Assembly (NCBI GenBank): GCA_942492635.1
Contig: CALOFP010000003.1
Span: 248,001 to 312,000, forward strand
Reading direction: 5' to 3'
DNA: 64,000 bases
Origin: CALOFP01 sp942492635
GTDB taxonomy: Bacteria; UBP6; UBA1177; CALOFP01
The first letter of the stretch is position 1, and the number at the start of each line of letters is the position of its first letter. The notes beneath the pieces were generated by a model that saw only the letters and a program-made list of their open reading frames with translations, was not told where the DNA came from and made no database searches. The translations under genes were made by a program, and so were the position numbers. Positions 61,468 to 64,000 of the stretch are shown piece after piece.

Positions 61468-64000
61468 TGAAATTACGCATCTCTCTATCCGACATTGTTG
61501 TTTCCCCATCATTTCTAGAGGGTAACCACCTTTTTAATCAGAAGAAGGTCCGAGTCGCCGGGGTTTCGCCTTCCGGAGACGGAATTGTCGTTGATGGTGT
61601 TTCCGAATTGCGGGGCAAAAGGCAGGTTTCCATAAAAATCGACCGTACAGGTTCAATAGAATCCTCCATTTGCTCGCTTCACGGTGAGGCACTCTGCGAG
61701 GATGTTGTGGCGCTTTCTCTTAAATACAACGAACTGGAGGTTGAAGAGGAGAAACCTCTCTCACAGCTTTCAGAAATTATCCGAAAACCTTTAACGGCAC
61801 AGAAGGTTGAGATTGTGAACATCTCAGTCGAATCGGAAAAAAAGATTGTACTGGAGGGGAAAGGGACATTTATCGAAACGATCAGAAAAAGCATGACTCA
61901 GGAGAACTATCCTGTCTTTCTTTTCATGAATCCCGAACTCTTCTCCATTGGGAAAAATGTGCTGAAACGAACCGAAGCTCCCTTGGAGATACATTATTCG
62001 ATAGAGGAGAATATTCTTCGTTTTAAACTTCCTCCGGGAGTATTCTACTTTTCCTCGTCGAGGGTTTTTCTGAACAGCGAGACCTTTGAAGTCGGTATGA
62101 TTTCACCGGAAGCTGACAAGATTATCACGTCGCTTCTCTCTTTCAGCGTGACGATTGAAAAGGAGGAGGAAGTTCCACCCTACATTGACAGGCTTTCTGA
62201 TCTTTCACGTGATGTCTTCTCCTTCAGCGGCGCGCTCTCCTTCAAGAGTTCCCAGATAGACTCAGCTGACCTTTTATTCTGTCTCGATTTTAAGAACCGT
62301 TGGATAGATATGGAACTGCACATACTTTCAGAGGGTCACAGATTTCCCTTCAAACCGAGAAGGAAGGCAGCTGAACAGGTGTACTCTCTGGATGGAAGAA
62401 TTTTTTATCTTACATCCGATTTTGTCAGAAGAATCCGTTCTGTTGTTAAAGATACAGGCTTTCGGCTTTCCGGAAACCGCTACCGTGCCGACGTCTCCCT
62501 CCTTCCAAAGCTCATCGGAGAGGAGGGTGAACTCGAAAAGATAGGAAAAGTGGAGATGAGGCGGGAGGTCGAGAGGGTAACCTACAGCGAAGATCAGATA
62601 AAGGAAACCGACATTTCAATAAAGGTGAACATGGACGACGGATGGTTCAGTTTCGATCTCAACCTTCCGGAAACAGCAAGACCCATTCCCGCTGAGAGCC
62701 TTCTTGATGCGGTAAAGCAGTCGGAACAGGGCATTGAGAAGCCAGTGGTTCTCGATAACGACGGAAATCCGGTGATTATTGAAAAGAGTGCCGCATTCAT
62801 CGACAGGATAAGGGAACTCCTTCTCGACGGATCCATTGTTCCCGATGAAAAGATCGCCGGCTACTATCTTCCCCACATTCTAAAGGGAAAGGGCAAGAGA
62901 CAGATAGTTGAATTCGAAGGATCGTTTCCCGTCGAAGAGTTTCAGGGAATCGTAGACACACTCGGCGAGGGAAAACTTCCCGAGATCGAACTTCCCGAAA
63001 ATGTATCGTCACTTCTCAGGCCCTACCAGACGGAGGGGGTGCGGTGGCTCTCTCTTCTTCGTCGTCTCAGGCTAGGAGGGATACTCGCAGACGAAATGGG
63101 TCTCGGCAAAACCATACAGTCCCTCTCCTGCCTTATCCACATTGCATCCCGGGAGGAGAACTCGCTGCCCTCAATCGTCATCGCGCCCAAAACGCTTGTC
63201 TGGTCGTGGGAACGTGAAATCGAGAAGTTCTTTCCAGAGATGGAGCGCGATGTAATCGGATCCGTTACTCCGGAAGAGAGATCGAGGCTCTGGAGAAAGG
63301 AGGGCCGCAGACTCATCATCACCAGCTACCATATTGTGCTCAACGATCACCACTTCATAAAGGATAGGCAGTTCGATACCGTGATTGTGGACGAAGCACA
63401 GCATCTTAAAAATCCGTCGACGAAGAGATTCCGCGCCATCTCCTCGCTCAAATCCAACTTCAGGGTTGCCCTTACCGGTACACCTGTCGAGAACAGGATC
63501 AGGGATCTCTGGTCCATCTTCCACTTCCTCATGCCGGGACTGTTGGGAAAGAGAACGGAAATCGAAAGAGTGGAGCGTACAAGTGATGTCAAGGGACTTG
63601 AACATACCCTGAACGTGGTCTCCCCGTTTATCCTGAGAAGGACAAAAAAAGAGATACTCAAGGAACTACCGCCCCTTATCGTAAAGGAGTATCCTGTTGA
63701 AATGTCGCCCAGACAGAAGGAAATCTATCTCTCCCTTCTTCTTCGAGGTAGAGCCGGATTTCTTGAATCCAGAGGTGAAATGGATCACATACAGATTCTC
63801 ACTCTGCTCACCAAATTGAGGCTTGCCGCAAACCATCCGGACCTGGTTTCACAGGAAGGTGAAGATGTCCTCGAAAGTGGAAAAATCCAGATACTGCTCG
63901 AACTCATAGACGAGATTCAGGAAGCCGGAGGACGGGTTCTCATCTTCAGCCAGTTCGTGAAAATGCTCAAAATCGTAGAGAAAGTTCTTCTGGAAAAAGA
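61467..64000 (+). CDS. SNF2/RapA-type helicase (3' end beyond the window)
   Basis: The ATG at 61467 overlaps the lolA stop (TGATG), and 844 residues are open to the window end. The first 490 or so residues include a SWIM-like zinc-finger position (ICSLHGEALCEDVVALSL) that lacks most canonical Cys. The helicase core begins near residue 515: LLRPYQTEGVRWL, DEMGLGKTIQSL (Walker A), TSYHIV, VDEAQHLKNP (DEAQ box) and LTGTPVENR. The C-terminal RecA-like domain begins (ILRRTKKEILKELPP) and is cut off. It probably remodels nucleic-acid-protein complexes such as stalled polymerase. Its promoter would be shared with lolA. Confidence 0.93.
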   Translation, partial: MKLRISLSDIVVSPSFLEGNHLFNQKKVRVAGVSPSGDGIVVDGVSELRGKRQVSIKIDRTGSIESSICSLHGEALCEDVVALSLKYNELEVEEEKPLSQLSEIIRKPLTAQKVEIVNISVESEKKIVLEGKGTFIETIRKSMTQENYPVFLFMNPELFSIGKNVLKRTEAPLEIHYSIEENILRFKLPPGVFYFSSSRVFLNSETFEVGMISPEADKIITSLLSFSVTIEKEEEVPPYIDRLSDLSRDVFSFSGALSFKSSQIDSADLLFCLDFKNRWIDMELHILSEGHRFPFKPRRKAAEQVYSLDGRIFYLTSDFVRRIRSVVKDTGFRLSGNRYRADVSLLPKLIGEEGELEKIGKVEMRREVERVTYSEDQIKETDISIKVNMDDGWFSFDLNLPETARPIPAESLLDAVKQSEQGIEKPVVLDNDGNPVIIEKSAAFIDRIRELLLDGSIVPDEKIAGYYLPHILKGKGKRQIVEFEGSFPVEEFQGIVDTLGEGKLPEIELPENVSSLLRPYQTEGVRWLSLLRRLRLGGILADEMGLGKTIQSLSCLIHIASREENSLPSIVIAPKTLVWSWEREIEKFFPEMERDVIGSVTPEERSRLWRKEGRRLIITSYHIVLNDHHFIKDRQFDTVIVDEAQHLKNPSTKRFRAISSLKSNFRVALTGTPVENRIRDLWSIFHFLMPGLLGKRTEIERVERTSDVKGLEHTLNVVSPFILRRTKKEILKELPPLIVKEYPVEMSPRQKEIYLSLLLRGRAGFLESRGEMDHIQILTLLTKLRLAANHPDLVSQEGEDVLESGKIQILLELIDEIQEAGGRVLIFSQFVKMLKIVEKVLLEK

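Overview
The window reads as chromosomal DNA from a Gram-negative, probably anaerobic bacterium. The outer membrane is implied by a LolA-like carrier, a beta-barrel porin ending in Phe and many lipobox proteins. Anaerobic redox metabolism is implied by a trimeric [FeFe] hydrogenase and several polyferredoxins. The rich set of sensor kinases, an NtrC-type regulator and lipoproteins with acidic tracts would fit a deltaproteobacterium-like or related lineage, but the sequence alone does not fix the taxonomy. No rRNA, tRNA, CRISPR array, insertion sequence or phage module was recognised.

Layout. 1-7,263 (minus): hydC-hydB-hydA for an NAD-linked, probably electron-bifurcating hydrogenase, followed by a hydrogenase-like histidine kinase and two receiver proteins. 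A good sigma70 promoter and a Rex-like operator precede hydC. 7,305-11,100 (minus): an APC permease fused to a PTS EIIA-like domain, and a periplasmic-binding/PAS sensor with no output kinase. 11,328-15,172 (minus): a tightly overlapping operon with a NapH-like membrane ferredoxin, an exported polyferredoxin, a ferredoxin lipoprotein, a porin and a CcdA/TauE-like membrane protein. 15,355-18,025: a START-domain gene broken by a 22-bp tandem duplication, a steroid-5-alpha-reductase-like protein and a 3-beta-HSD-like SDR. 18,355-20,489: pepD and dapH.

21,471-27,103 (plus): an overlapping operon of GT2, NodB deacetylase, folC, a small membrane protein, recN and a second GT2. 27,361-35,422 (plus): pyrH-frr, a lid-less Hsp70 with a J-domain partner, uppS-cdsA-dxr, and a sugar dehydrogenase/acetyltransferase pair. 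These are core and envelope precursor functions.

35,423-43,540 is visibly AT-richer and accessory in character. It holds a secreted NPP1/NLP-type protein with YCDN-type and ricin-lectin repeats, a large 7TMR-DISM/kinase/receiver/AraC sensor, an ankyrin protein and a secreted endonuclease I. 43,615-52,000 holds a lipoprotein, a Cys-rich Fe-S protein, a TPR protein, a PAS hybrid kinase, a nitroreductase and an HD-GYP protein. 52,048-64,000 holds a beta-propeller sensor kinase with its NtrC-type regulator, a CpoB-like lipoprotein, two propeller-like lipoproteins, LolA and an SNF2 helicase that runs off the end.

The main leads are the exported ferredoxin/porin operon, the NLP-lectin protein in the AT-rich region, the hydrogenase-derived sensor kinase next to a probable bifurcating hydrogenase, the frameshifted START gene, and a degenerate intergenic repeat present twice.
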